This document shows, piece by piece, positions 8,954 to 17,700 of a DNA stretch of 64,000 bases. The stretch's first letter is position 1. Each line of letters opens with the position of its first letter. The stretch comes from Actinobacteria bacterium UBA2272 (GTDB taxonomy: Bacteria > Actinomycetota > Coriobacteriia > Anaerosomatales > Anaerosomataceae), in contig DDXA01000003.1 in NCBI GenBank assembly GCA_002347725.1, positions 248,001 to 312,000 of the forward strand, read 5' to 3'. The notes under the pieces were generated by a model, which was not told the origin of the DNA, searched no databases, and saw only the letters and a program-made list of their open reading frames with translations. The position numbers were made by a program, and so were the translations under genes.

Positions 8954-9637
8954 ATGAACGATACCGTGCTCGGCGTACTCCAACTTGCCATGTTCGTCCC
9001 TGCCATCGTGCTGCACGAGGTCTCGCACGGCTACGTGTCGTACCTGCTCGGCGACCCCACCGCCAAGATGAAGGGACGCCTCAGCCTCAACCCGATCAAG
9101 CACATGGACCCGTTCGGCACGGTGCTGCTGCCGCTGTTGCTATGGTTCGGCGGCGGGCCGGTGTTCGGCTACGCCAAGCCGGTGCCGATCAACCCGGCCT
9201 ACTACAAGGACTACCGCAAGGGCATGATGCTCACCGGGCTCGCCGGACCCGCGACCAACCTCACGCTTGCCCTGCTGGCGGGCCTCGTGTGCCGGCTCCT
9301 CATCGGCGGCGGCTCCCTGCTCGCGCTCACGGCCTCGGACGGCGCGATGGAGATCCTCGCCTGGGTGTTCTACGCGTTCTACTTCTTCGCGCAGATCAAC
9401 CTGGTGCTCATGTTCTTCAACCTGATCCCGATCCCGCCGCTCGATGGCTCGCGCGTGCTGCCGCTGTTCTTGTCGGACAAGGCGCTTGAGGCATATCACC
9501 GCATCGAGCAGTACGGCATCCTGATCTTTTTCGGCCTGCTCCTCATCCTGCCGAGGATTCTGGGCTTCAGCCCGCTCAGCGGGTACTTCGACATCACCGT
9601 CCGTCCGCTTCTCCGCCTGTTCACCGGGGTCTCGTGA
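8954..9637 (+). CDS. M50-family site-2-protease-like membrane metalloprotease
   Basis: A 227-residue integral membrane protein. The zinc site HEVSH (HExxH) lies at about residues 21-25 in the first membrane segment. The third ligand is the Asp of NLIPIPPLDGSR, about 156-167. The GLAGPATNL segment near 96 is also typical. It is the short bacterial/archaeal rhomboid-free M50 type without a PDZ domain, so it is not RseP. Its substrate is unknown. It sits 13 bases after the nucleotidyltransferase fusion and ahead of trpS. Both neighbours are common partners of such genes in actinobacterial and clostridial genomes. Confidence 0.9.
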   Translation: MNDTVLGVLQLAMFVPAIVLHEVSHGYVSYLLGDPTAKMKGRLSLNPIKHMDPFGTVLLPLLLWFGGGPVFGYAKPVPINPAYYKDYRKGMMLTGLAGPATNLTLALLAGLVCRLLIGGGSLLALTASDGAMEILAWVFYAFYFFAQINLVLMFFNLIPIPPLDGSRVLPLFLSDKALEAYHRIEQYGILIFFGLLLILPRILGFSPLSGYFDITVRPLLRLFTGVS

Positions 9638-9697
9638 CGGGAGTGCTGCGGTAGACTGTCTGCATCCGTTCTCACACAGCGAGGAGCGTCGCACCTG

Positions 9698-10699
9698 ATG
9701 ACGAAGAAGCGCGTGCTCACCGGCTATCGGCCCACCGGACGCCTGACGCTCGGGCACTGGTTCGGCAATCTGCTGAACATGCGCGAGATGCAAGACGACT
9801 ACGAGGCGTACTACTTCGTCGCCGACTGGCACGCGCTCACGAGCGACTGGCAGGACACCCACGCCATCCGGCAGTTCACCGAAGAGATGGTGCTCGACTG
9901 GGTGGCGGCCGGCATCGACCCCGACCGCTCGGTCATCTACCGCCAGTCCGACGTGCCCGAGGTGGCCGAGCTCACGATGTACCTGTCGATGGTCGCGCCG
10001 ATGACATGGCTCGAGCGCGTGCCCAGCTACAAAGAGCAGCGCGAGCAGATCACCGACAAGGACCTCGGCAACGTCGGGTTCTTCCTGTATCCGCTCATGC
10101 AGGCCGCCGATATCGCGATCGTCCGCGGTGACGTGGTGCCGGTGGGCGAGGACCAGTTGCCGCATCTGGAGCTCACACGCGAGGTCGTGCGCCGCTTCAA
10201 CAACCAGTACGGGGACCTGCTGCCCGAGCCGCAGGCGCTCATCGCCAAGGCCGGCGCCCGGGTGCCGGGCACGGACGGCCGCAAGATGTCCAAGAGCTAC
10301 GGAAACGCGATCTACCTCTCGGAGACCGAGGAGGAGACCACCAAGAAGGTCATGGGGATGGTGACAGACCCGGCTCGCAAGCTGAAGACCGACCCGGGCG
10401 ATCCCGACATCTGTCCGCTCCAGCAGATCCACAAGCTCGTGGGCGACCCTGCCGCCATCGCCGAGTGGGATCGCTGCTGCCGCGTGGCCGAGTGCGGGTG
10501 TGTGGCGCACAAGCGCGCGCTCGTGGAGGACCTGAACGAGTACCTGCGGCCGTTTCGGGAGAAGCGCATCGCGCTTGCCGCCGAGCCGGGCTACGCGTGG
10601 GAGGTGCTCGCCGAGGGCGCAGCCAAGGTCCGGCCGGCCGTCGAAGCGCTCATGGGCGAAGTCCGCCGCGCGATGCACGTAGACGCCGGACGCGCCTAG
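9698..10699 (+). CDS. trpS: tryptophanyl-tRNA synthetase
   Basis: The 333-residue class I synthetase charges tRNA-Trp. The HIGH element appears as RLTLGHWFGN near residues 14-23, with GYRPTG just before it. The KMSKS loop is GRKMSKSYGN near 194-203. The family's LPHLE and QPLMQAADI-like binding segments are present. GAGGAG lies eight or so bases before the ATG. A TAGACT -10-like box at about 9653 could allow separate transcription. The 60-base gap is too short to hold a T-box leader. scpA follows after three bases, so trpS, scpA, scpB and rluB appear to be one unit. Confidence 0.97.
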   Translation: MTKKRVLTGYRPTGRLTLGHWFGNLLNMREMQDDYEAYYFVADWHALTSDWQDTHAIRQFTEEMVLDWVAAGIDPDRSVIYRQSDVPEVAELTMYLSMVAPMTWLERVPSYKEQREQITDKDLGNVGFFLYPLMQAADIAIVRGDVVPVGEDQLPHLELTREVVRRFNNQYGDLLPEPQALIAKAGARVPGTDGRKMSKSYGNAIYLSETEEETTKKVMGMVTDPARKLKTDPGDPDICPLQQIHKLVGDPAAIAEWDRCCRVAECGCVAHKRALVEDLNEYLRPFREKRIALAAEPGYAWEVLAEGAAKVRPAVEALMGEVRRAMHVDAGRA

Positions 10700-10702
10700 G
10701 CG

Positions 10703-11446
10703 ATGGCCTACCGGGTCCGCACAGACGCGTTCGAGGGACCGTTCGATCTGCTGCTGCAGCTTGTGGCCAAGCAGAAGGTGGATATCGGCGGCCTGTCCAT
10801 CGCCGAGATCACCGATCAGTACCTCGAGTACATCGAGCGCCTGGACGACCTCGATCTGGACGTGGCGAGCGACTTCCTGCTGGTCGCGGCAACGCTGCTC
10901 GAGATCAAGGCCGCCGCGCTCCTGCCGCGCGACGAGCCCATCGAGATGCTCGAGTTCGAGGACATGACCCCCGAGGAGGCGCGCAACCTCCTGATCGCGC
11001 GACTGCTCGCGTACAAGCAGTTCAAGAACGCGGCCCTGGAACTCGCGGCCCGCTACGAGTCCGAGGCGCTCATGCATCCGCGTGCGGCCGGTCTCGAGGA
11101 GTCTTTCCTGCAGCTCATGCCGGACTACCTTGAGGGCATCACGCTCCACGGGCTCGCCGTCATCTGCGCGGACCTCGTCCACAGGCGCGATGTCTTCCTG
11201 CTCGAGGCCGATCACGTGGCCTCGGCACCCATCAGCCTGGAGCTCCACGTCGAGGGCGTCGCCCGCATGATGAGTGGACGCAAGCGCGCGACCTTCCGCG
11301 AGTTGGTGGCCGAGGGCGCCTCGGTGGAGGAGCTCGTCGTGACGTTCCTTGCGATACTCGAACTCTACAAGCGTGGACTCGTGCGGCTCGAGCAGGCGCT
11401 CGAGTTCGGTGACATCGAGATAGTCGAGACAGGTGGTGAGGCATGA
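10703..11446 (+). CDS. scpA: segregation and condensation protein A (kleisin)
   Basis: The 247-residue kleisin bridges SMC heads in the SMC-ScpAB chromosome condensin. The signature start FEGPFDLLLQLVAKQKVDI (about 8-26) is followed by the helix YLEYIERL and an LEIKAAALLP segment. The winged-helix end near 205-245 contains VVTFLAILELYKRGLV. The ATG lies three bases after the trpS stop. Its own stop overlaps scpB by ATGA. Confidence 0.95.
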   Translation: MAYRVRTDAFEGPFDLLLQLVAKQKVDIGGLSIAEITDQYLEYIERLDDLDLDVASDFLLVAATLLEIKAAALLPRDEPIEMLEFEDMTPEEARNLLIARLLAYKQFKNAALELAARYESEALMHPRAAGLEESFLQLMPDYLEGITLHGLAVICADLVHRRDVFLLEADHVASAPISLELHVEGVARMMSGRKRATFRELVAEGASVEELVVTFLAILELYKRGLVRLEQALEFGDIEIVETGGEA

Positions 11447-12090
11447 CCCGCGAGAACCCTGCGCTTAGGGGCGCCATCGAGGCGCTGCTGTTCGTCTCCG
11501 ACGAGCCTGTCGCCCCGTCGCGTCTAGCGAAGATCCTTGAGACCGGCACCGCTGAGGTCGAGTCGGCGCTCAGAGCACTCGCCGCCGAGTACGTGGACGA
11601 CGACCGCGGCTTCCAGCTGCGCGAAGTTGCCGGAGGGTGGCGCCTCTACACCCACCCCGCGTTCCACAGTCAGGTGGAGGAGTACGTGCTGTCATGGGAC
11701 ACCCGCAAGCTCTCCCAGGCTGCGCTCGAGGCTCTGGCGGTCGTCGCCTACCACCAGCCGGTGAGTCGCCAGGGCGTCAACGCCGTCCGCGGCGTCAACA
11801 GTGAGGCGGTCATCTCCTCGCTCATCGAGAAGGGGCTCGTCCGGGAGATGGGACGTGATCGCAACGCGGGAAACGCGATTCTGTACGGCACGACACGCAC
11901 GTTCCTGGAGCGCTTCGGCCTGAAGGACTTAGCCGAGCTGCCGCCGCTTGAAGAGTTCGCACCCGATCCCGAGACCGAGCGCGCTATCCGCGAACGGCTC
12001 AACGCGCTCGAGGGCAGTGCGTTCGATATCGATGACGACGACACCGAAGACGAGGTCGAGCGTGACGAGCCCGACGACGAAGAAGAGTGA
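11443..12090 (+). CDS. scpB: segregation and condensation protein B
   Basis: The 215-residue partner of ScpA contains two winged-helix domains. The core reads AIEALLFVSDEPV near residues 11-23, followed by GWRLYTHPAF. The strongly conserved second domain has LSQAALEALAVVAYHQPVSR and an RGVNSEAVI segment. The last 25 residues are acidic and likely disordered. It overlaps scpA by four bases. The rluB start lies inside its 3' end, so translation of the three is probably coupled. Confidence 0.95.
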   Translation: MTRENPALRGAIEALLFVSDEPVAPSRLAKILETGTAEVESALRALAAEYVDDDRGFQLREVAGGWRLYTHPAFHSQVEEYVLSWDTRKLSQAALEALAVVAYHQPVSRQGVNAVRGVNSEAVISSLIEKGLVREMGRDRNAGNAILYGTTRTFLERFGLKDLAELPPLEEFAPDPETERAIRERLNALEGSAFDIDDDDTEDEVERDEPDDEEE

Positions 12091-12841
12091 CACGGGCCCG
12101 GAAGCGGAGCCCGAGCGTCTGCAGAAGTACCTCTCGCGTGCGGGCGTGGCCTCCCGCCGCGCTGCCGAGGAGATGATCGTCGCCGGCCGCGTGAGCGTGA
12201 ACGGCGCGGTCGCCTCCGGACTCGGCGTCAAGGTGACGCCCGGAGCGGATGAGATCCGGGTGGACGGAGGGCTCGTGGAGCCTCCGACGACGCTGTGGTA
12301 CCTGATGCTCAACAAGCCCGCTGGCGTCGTGACCACGCTTGACGATCCGCAGTCGCGGCCCACCGTGGCACGATACATCCCCGACGGCGCGCCGCGGCTG
12401 TTCCCGGTGGGCCGACTCGACTACACCACCACAGGCTTACTGTTGCTCACCAACGACGGGGACCTCGCGCACAGCCTCATGCACCCGCGCTTCCACGTGA
12501 CCAAGGTCTACCACGCCGGTGTTGATGGCGTGCCCGATGCGGCGGACCTACGCGCACTGCGCGAGGGGATCGATCTCGACGATGGCCGCACCGCACCGGC
12601 CGGTGCCCGCGTACTCTCGCGCGACGGTTCCCGGGCGTCGAGCGTTGAGATCACGCTTCGGGAGGGCCGCAAGCGCCAGGTGCGCAGGATGCTCTCGGCT
12701 ATCGGCCATCCGGTCCGCTCGCTTACGCGCGTCGGCTATGGGCCGCTCACCCTCGGCAAGCTCGAACAGGGATCGGTGCGTGCGTTACGTGACGAGGAGG
12801 TTCGCGCGTTGCGCGGAGCCGTCTCGGGGGGTGCGCGATGA
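12062..12841 (+). CDS. rluB: ribosomal large subunit pseudouridine synthase B family
   Basis: The 259-residue protein has an S4 RNA-binding domain (about 18-65, with RLQKYLSRAGVASRRAAEE). The RsuA/RluB catalytic domain follows, with the family's catalytic Asp in VGRLDYTTTGLLLLTNDG near 117-134. It isomerises a uridine in 23S rRNA, probably U2605 by E. coli numbering, though RsuA-type 16S specificity cannot be excluded from sequence alone. I chose GTG 12062, inside the end of scpB, because the S4 domain begins soon after. The scpA-scpB-rluB order is widely conserved. Confidence 0.92.
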   Translation: MTSPTTKKSDTGPEAEPERLQKYLSRAGVASRRAAEEMIVAGRVSVNGAVASGLGVKVTPGADEIRVDGGLVEPPTTLWYLMLNKPAGVVTTLDDPQSRPTVARYIPDGAPRLFPVGRLDYTTTGLLLLTNDGDLAHSLMHPRFHVTKVYHAGVDGVPDAADLRALREGIDLDDGRTAPAGARVLSRDGSRASSVEITLREGRKRQVRRMLSAIGHPVRSLTRVGYGPLTLGKLEQGSVRALRDEEVRALRGAVSGGAR

Positions 12842-13407
12842 TAGCGGTTCTCACCGGGCCTGTCCGAAGCGGCAAGTCCACGATGGCGCTCTCGCTGGCA
12901 CTGGCAAGCGGCAGCGCGGTCACCGTAGCTGTGGGCGGTCGTGCCGACGACCCCGAGATGGGGCGCAGGATCGCGGCGCACAAGGCCGAGCGTCCGGCGT
13001 CGGTGGCGGTGCTCGAGGTGGGGGAGGACCCGGCGTGGGTCTCGGCTGTCGATCCGGAGGCCTGCCTGCTCGTGGACTGCCTCGGCACCATCCTCGGCCA
13101 TTCGCTCGCAAGCCTCGTGCCCGAGGGGGATGTGACCGCGACGTCTGAGGCCGAGGAGCGTGCCACGCAGGTCGCCGACGCGCTTGTCGACGCCCTCGTG
13201 GCGCGGCAGGGTCCCACCGTGGTCGTCACCAACGAGGTGGGGTGGGGCGTCGTGCCACCAACGCCTCTCGGCAGGCTGTTTCGCGACACACTCGGACGCG
13301 CCAACCGGTCCCTGATCGACGCCGCCGACGCCGCCTGGCTCGTGGTGGCCGGCCGTGCAGTCGACCTCAAACGACTTCCGCAGGAGGTAGCATGGCCCAG
13401 CACGTGA
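12838..13407 (+). CDS. cobU: bifunctional adenosylcobinamide kinase / adenosylcobinamide-phosphate guanylyltransferase
   Basis: The 189-residue enzyme phosphorylates adenosylcobinamide and then activates it as the GDP derivative in nucleotide-loop assembly of vitamin B12. The P-loop GPVRSGKST is at residues 7-15. The GRADDPEM segment and the RRIAAHKAERP helix, whose His is the expected guanylylated residue at about 48, fit the family. LLVDCLGTILGH and NEVGWGVVP are further matches. The start overlaps the rluB stop as ATGA, so B12 genes are grafted directly onto the scp unit. The 3' end overlaps the start of cobT by 16 bases. Confidence 0.95.
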   Translation: MIAVLTGPVRSGKSTMALSLALASGSAVTVAVGGRADDPEMGRRIAAHKAERPASVAVLEVGEDPAWVSAVDPEACLLVDCLGTILGHSLASLVPEGDVTATSEAEERATQVADALVDALVARQGPTVVVTNEVGWGVVPPTPLGRLFRDTLGRANRSLIDAADAAWLVVAGRAVDLKRLPQEVAWPST

Positions 13408-14486
13408 TCACGCCCGGACCCACCGAGCGCGAGATGCTCGCGATCATCGCATCGGTGCGGCCGGTGGACCCCGACGCCACCGAGCGGGCGTGGGCGCGCC
13501 TCGACTCGCTCACCAAACCACCCCGGAGCCTCGGCAGGCTTGAGGAGATCGCGTCGCGTGTGGCCACCGTCCAAGATGACGTGCGGCCCGCAGGTTCGCC
13601 TTCGGCCATCGTGCTCATGGCGGGAGACCACGGGGTGACCGCCGAGGGCGTCTCGCCGTGGCCGTCCGAGGTCACGTGGCAGATGGTCGCCAACTTCAGC
13701 GCAGGCGGCGCGGCCATCAACCAACTCGCCGGTCACGTTGGCGCGCAGCTGGTGGTGGCCGATGTCGGCGTGCTCGGCGACACGAGCATGCTGCCCGACG
13801 TCGTGCAGGCGAAGGTGCGCCCCGGCACCGCGAACCTCGCCGAGGGCCCTGCGATGAGTCGCGAAGAGGCCGCGACGGCGTTCATGACAGGCGTGCGACT
13901 CGCGCGCGACCTCGCCAGCGACGGCATCGTGATCGTGGGCACCGGCGAGATGGGCATCGGCAACACGACGCCCGCCGCTGCGCTCGTGGCGGCGTACACC
14001 GGCGCCGAGCCTGCGACCGTGGTCGGTCGTGGCACCGGGCTCGACGATGCCGGGGTCGCACACAAGGCCGATGTCGTCGCGCGCGGGCTGGAGGCCAACC
14101 CCCCGAACGGCGACGACCCCTTCGGCACCCTTGCCGCGCTCGGCGGCCTGGAGATCGCCGGCATGACCGGCGTGATCGTGGGGGCGGCCGCATCCGGCAT
14201 CTGTGCGGTGGCCGACGGGTACATTTCCGGCGCGGCTGCACTCGCCGCGGTGCGCATCTGCCCGGCGTGTGCCGCGTACCTGTTCCCGTCACATCTCTCC
14301 GCCGAACCCGGTCATCGCGTCGCGCTCGAATCGCTCGGGCTGACGCCGGTGCTCGAACTCGACATGCGCCTCGGTGAAGGCACCGGCGGTGCGCTCGCCA
14401 TCGGCATCATGAGCGCCGCATGCGCGATGATGAGCGGCATGGCGACGTTTGCCGAGGCCGGCGTGAGCGAGCGCGCGGACGCATGA
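13392..14486 (+). CDS. cobT: nicotinate-nucleotide--dimethylbenzimidazole phosphoribosyltransferase
   Basis: The 364-residue enzyme makes alpha-ribazole 5'-phosphate, the lower ligand of cobalamin. Seen in order: LDSLTKPPRSLGRLEEIA near 36-53, the GDHGV segment near residue 80, GEMGIGNTTPAAAL near 184-197, and the C-terminal RLGEGTGGALA, whose Glu (about 328) is the catalytic base. ATG 13392 lies inside the end of cobU and is preceded by AGGAGG. It overlaps cobS by ATGA. Together with cobU, cobS and cobC it covers the late B12 steps and permits cobinamide salvage. Confidence 0.96.
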   Translation: MAQHVITPGPTEREMLAIIASVRPVDPDATERAWARLDSLTKPPRSLGRLEEIASRVATVQDDVRPAGSPSAIVLMAGDHGVTAEGVSPWPSEVTWQMVANFSAGGAAINQLAGHVGAQLVVADVGVLGDTSMLPDVVQAKVRPGTANLAEGPAMSREEAATAFMTGVRLARDLASDGIVIVGTGEMGIGNTTPAAALVAAYTGAEPATVVGRGTGLDDAGVAHKADVVARGLEANPPNGDDPFGTLAALGGLEIAGMTGVIVGAAASGICAVADGYISGAAALAAVRICPACAAYLFPSHLSAEPGHRVALESLGLTPVLELDMRLGEGTGGALAIGIMSAACAMMSGMATFAEAGVSERADA

Positions 14487-15232
14487 GGCCGGTCGCGGAC
14501 ATGCTCACCGCTGTGCGCCTGCTGACCGTCGTGCCGGTCGGCAGGCGGGAAGGGGAGCACCCCGCACGCTACTTCCCGCTGGTGGGCTGGCTGTTTGGAG
14601 CGCTTGCGGCGGGGATCGCATCCGGCGCCGTGGCGCTCGACTCGGCCGACGGCCTTGGTGCGCTGCTGACCGCGGGTGTCATCGTAACGGCCTGGGCGCT
14701 GCTCTCAGGCTTTCTGCACCTCGACGGTCTCGCGGACTCCGCCGACAGCATCGGCGTGCCTGGGGATGCCGGGCGACGTCTCGAGGTCATGCGGGACTCG
14801 TCGATCGGCGCGTTCGGCGTGGTCGCTATCGCGCTGACGCTCGTGCTGCAGGTCGCGGCGATCGCGATGATCGTGGAGAGCCGGTCGTGGTGGGCGCTGG
14901 CAGCGGCACCGGTACTCGGCCGGTTTGGCGCCGCGGCCGCGCTCCTATGGCGCCAGCCGGCGTCGCCGCACGGCCTCGCTGCGCGCTATGCCGAGAAGCC
15001 GGTCGCAGTCACAGTGCTCGCGATGCTGGTGCCGTTGGCCGCGCTCCTCGTGGTGCCACCCGACGCTGGACGAACCGCTGTGGTGGCGGCCGGCGTCGTG
15101 TTCGCACTGCTCGCCCCGGGACCGTTCGCACGACGGCTCGGCGGCATCACCGGCGATGCCCTCGGGGCCACGATCGTCCTGACCGAGACAGCGGTGCTCG
15201 TTGCGTGCGCGATCGCGGGAGGTCTGACATGA
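14483..15232 (+). CDS. cobS: adenosylcobinamide-GDP ribazoletransferase (cobalamin synthase)
   Basis: The 249-residue integral membrane enzyme joins adenosylcobinamide-GDP and alpha-ribazole(-phosphate). The metal-binding motif HLDGLADSADSIG near residues 74-86 is the family hallmark, and RYFPLVGWLFG near 29-39 is also typical. The rest is a run of hydrophobic segments. The start overlaps cobT and the end overlaps cobC, each by an ATGA. Confidence 0.95.
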   Translation: MRPVADMLTAVRLLTVVPVGRREGEHPARYFPLVGWLFGALAAGIASGAVALDSADGLGALLTAGVIVTAWALLSGFLHLDGLADSADSIGVPGDAGRRLEVMRDSSIGAFGVVAIALTLVLQVAAIAMIVESRSWWALAAAPVLGRFGAAAALLWRQPASPHGLAARYAEKPVAVTVLAMLVPLAALLVVPPDAGRTAVVAAGVVFALLAPGPFARRLGGITGDALGATIVLTETAVLVACAIAGGLT

Positions 15233-15819
15233 GTGACCCACACGAGATCCTCATCCTCCGTCATCCGGAGACACTCGCCAACGCGTCCGGTCACCTGATC
15301 GGCAGAAGTGACTCGCCAATCTCCCCACTCGGCGCGGTGCAGACAGCAGCGCTCGCCGAGTTGGTGGCCGAGTGGCAACCCGAGATCATCTTCACGTCGC
15401 CACTCGGCAGGGCGCTTGATACCGCGCGGACGATCGCGCCTGACGGCACTCCGGTGGAGGTGCTCGACGACCTGAAAGAAGTCGACTTCGGATACGCCGA
15501 GGGGCTGACCTGGGACGAAGTGGCCGAGCACGGGATCGTACTCGACTACAGCGGCGGCCCGGTGGCACCCGGCGGGGAAGCGGGCGTGGACTTCATGGCG
15601 CGCGTGGGGCGCGCGGCAGCCCGAGTGGCCGATGGTCCATCGCGCGCGGCTGTCGTGACGCATGGTGGCGTGTTCAGGCACCTGCTCGTGGAGTGGTTGG
15701 GACTCCCCACCGAGGCCGCGTGGCGCTTCGACGTCCCCAACGCCGGGATGGCCGTGGTGAGCCTGCACTCGGCCCGGGGAGTACTCGAGCGACTGGGGCC
15801 GGTCGAGGGCGGGGGCTAG
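15229..15819 (+). CDS. cobC: histidine-phosphatase-superfamily protein, probable alpha-ribazole-5'-phosphate phosphatase
   Basis: A 196-residue phosphoglycerate-mutase-like protein. The phospho-acceptor site is LRHPETLAN (catalytic His 12), and the second His is in VVTHGGVFR near 141-149. FTSPLGRALDTA and the Glu-rich LKEVDFGYAEGLTWDE complete the active site. The family is broad, and the CobC call leans on its overlap with cobS in a B12 operon. It is the last gene before the Rhs island, whose first remnant continues in the same frame beyond the TAG stop. Confidence 0.8.
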   Translation: MSDPHEILILRHPETLANASGHLIGRSDSPISPLGAVQTAALAELVAEWQPEIIFTSPLGRALDTARTIAPDGTPVEVLDDLKEVDFGYAEGLTWDEVAEHGIVLDYSGGPVAPGGEAGVDFMARVGRAAARVADGPSRAAVVTHGGVFRHLLVEWLGLPTEAAWRFDVPNAGMAVVSLHSARGVLERLGPVEGGG

Positions 15820-16071
15820 TTCGATCGCGATCAAGCGGCTGGGACTAGCGTGCACAGGCGGACCGCAGGGGGCTATCTTGCGGCCGGGGCGACTCGGGCG
15901 AGTCTGGGTGACAGCGACTACTCCTGGAATCGGTTCGCCTTCGATGCGACAGTAACTTTCGTGACCGCCGGAGTTGGCGGCGGCGCAGCGGCGGGCGCCG
16001 CAAGCGGAGCGGTACTCGCGTCCAGTGCAGCATGGGCAGGGGCTCAAGGCGTGCTGCTAATCACCAACTGA
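15820..16071 (+). pseudogene. Rhs C-terminal tail remnant 1 (Gly/Ala-rich, putative toxin end)
   Basis: An open frame runs from just after the cobC stop to a TGA at 16071. A GTG at 15850 would give 73 residues. The sequence YSWNRFAFDATVTFVTAG followed by a Gly/Ala-rich hydrophobic stretch resembles the hydrophobic segments found after the Rhs core in polymorphic toxins. It begins abruptly with no Rhs repeats or PxxxxDPxG core in front. It is followed within 20 bases by a gene for a small membrane protein, the usual toxin-immunity order. The Rhs link is inferred from the neighbouring Rhs core and the gene order, not from a domain match. A free-standing small gene is possible. Confidence 0.4.
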
Positions 16072-16089
16072 GATCGGGAGAGGGCGAAG

Positions 16090-16479
16090 ATGGTCTACAA
16101 GTGGTACTACCCGGTTTGGAACGGCATGCTCAGCCCGGTCATCTTTCTGGTTGCTGGGGCCGTAGTCGGAGTTCTCTGGCAAGTCAGAGTCCTGTCCAAT
16201 CGCGGATGGGCACTAGCAGCGTGGCTGCTCGTAACGAGCTACGTGGCCCACATGGACTACATGTTCACCGTCTCGGGATTCCAGGGCGTATTCTTGCCTG
16301 ACAATGACTGGATCACGTGGCTCGCTCGGGTGCCCATCTACGCTGCTGTGGCGGCCTTCCTGACCTGGGGGGCGTGGGGCTGGCTCAAGCTGAGGGTCGG
16401 TCAGGCGGCCGTCGATCTGCCTCGCGGTCTCCCGTACCTGAAGGAGCGTTGGCGTGAGCGCAAGGAGAAGAGGGGGTAG
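16090..16479 (+). CDS. small membrane protein, candidate immunity protein 1
   Basis: A 129-residue protein with about three hydrophobic segments (near 14-32, 38-56 and 75-97) and a very basic tail ending LKERWRERKEKRG. No family is recognised. GGGAGAGGG lies upstream of the ATG. It sits between a truncated Rhs tail and an Rhs core fragment that begins immediately after its stop codon. That is the usual place of an immunity gene in tandem rhs-CT arrays. The role is inference from context; a membrane location is what the sequence supports. Confidence 0.6.
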   Translation: MVYKWYYPVWNGMLSPVIFLVAGAVVGVLWQVRVLSNRGWALAAWLLVTSYVAHMDYMFTVSGFQGVFLPDNDWITWLARVPIYAAVAAFLTWGAWGWLKLRVGQAAVDLPRGLPYLKERWRERKEKRG

Positions 16480-17690
16480 GGGCTGCACTTCGCCCGCTCA
16501 GTCAGCCGCCGCACATATGCGGCCTCGGCGGATGGCAACGCCACCTACTCCTACGGCATCTCCGGCATGCGCGAGAAAGCCGTCGTCACCTTGGCGGCAC
16601 CACCAAGACCACCGAGAGCATCTGGGACGGGATGCGCTTGGCCGCCGAGCGTGATAGTGACGGCACGCTCTACCGCTACATCTACGCGCCCGACGGCACC
16701 CCGCTCGCGCTCACGAAAGGCTCCGGCGAGGCCGCTGTCACCTACGCGTACCACACAGACGCGCAAGGCTCGGTCGTGGCGCTGACCAACCCGGCAGGCA
16801 CCGTCGTCGCCCGCTACCGCTACGACGCCTTCGGACGCGTCACGTATGCAGGCGGTGCCGACGCCGCTCTAGCGGCCCGCAACCCGCTTCGCTACCGCGA
16901 CTACTACCACGACGCCGCGACAGGCTTCTACTACCTGCCCGCCCGCTACTACGACCCGGCCACGGCCCGGTTCTTGTCGCCCGACCCCGCGCCGCCTTCT
17001 GCAGGAGACCCGCTGAGTTTGAACGCATATGCGTACTGCGTGGGCGACCCGGTGAACTCGTATGATCCGACGGGGGCGGTCATGGACGTGATGGGCGATG
17101 GCAAGATCGGCCCAGAGGACATAGCCACCCACAACTACGTTCACGCACCAGCGGGCAGTCCGCAGAAGGACGCGCTTCGCCAGAAGATGATCACATCGGT
17201 CAAGCAGGCCGAAGCAGCGGCAGCTGCGGCACGCAAGGCCGAGGCCAGTGCGCGCGCGCAGCGTGCGAAGCAGGAGGGAGGCTTGAACCTGAGTCTCAGG
17301 CCCACGCATCCTGATGGCGTGGATATGGTCCTAGGCGCGGCCGGTCTAGCTGGTGATGTCCTAACCGCATGCGGGGGTATGCTGTCGGTGCCCGCCGCGG
17401 GCGCGGGCGCGACGGCGGGAGAACTCACGGCAGGACCGCCAGGTGCGGTCGTCGGCGCTGCCGTTGCGGTCGCCCGCCTCAACGAAGGGATTCTAGTTCT
17501 GAACCTAGGGATCGACTCCGCAGGCATGGGATACACGACCGGGAAGTTCCTGAACAGGGACGCATCGCTGGGCGACATGGTCATGGCGGCCGGAGGCTAC
17601 ATCGTGGGTGGTAGCACGATCAACTATGCCACGCATGGGGTTCTACTGGGCGCGGAGGAACATGGCTGGTTTGACTTGTACTGCGACTGA
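16480..17690 (+). pseudogene. Rhs core fragment with C-terminal domain, frameshifted (orphan rhs-CT 2)
   Basis: The 5' part (16480 to about 16590) reads, in one frame, DGNATYSYGISGMREKAVV. The rest, from about 16590 (ATG at 16632), reads LGGTTKTTESIWDGM in the next frame. Restoring one missing base near 16590 joins them into a continuous YD-repeat Rhs sequence. The RHS-associated core then follows: AYHTDAQGSVVALT, YRYDAFGR, LRYRDYYHDAATGFYYLPAR, RFLSPDP, and an AYAYCVGDPVNSYDPTG close. After it comes a variable domain of about 200 residues. This has a dockerin-like MGDGKIGPEDIA, an Ala-rich helix, and a Gly/Ala-rich hydrophobic end. The usual long N-terminal Rhs shell is absent. A 352-residue product from 16632 is still possible. 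Confidence 0.75.
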
Positions 17691-17700
17691 AGGGAGACAG

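Noticed and set aside
9638..9697. T-box leader for trpS
   Set aside because: The gap is 60 bases, far too short for a T-box, and lacks the T-box consensus sequence.
9140..11248. A 702-codon open frame on the minus strand
   Set aside because: It lies wholly opposite the M50 protease, trpS and scpA genes, is rich in His, Arg and Asp as expected for an antisense frame of high-GC genes, and resembles no family.
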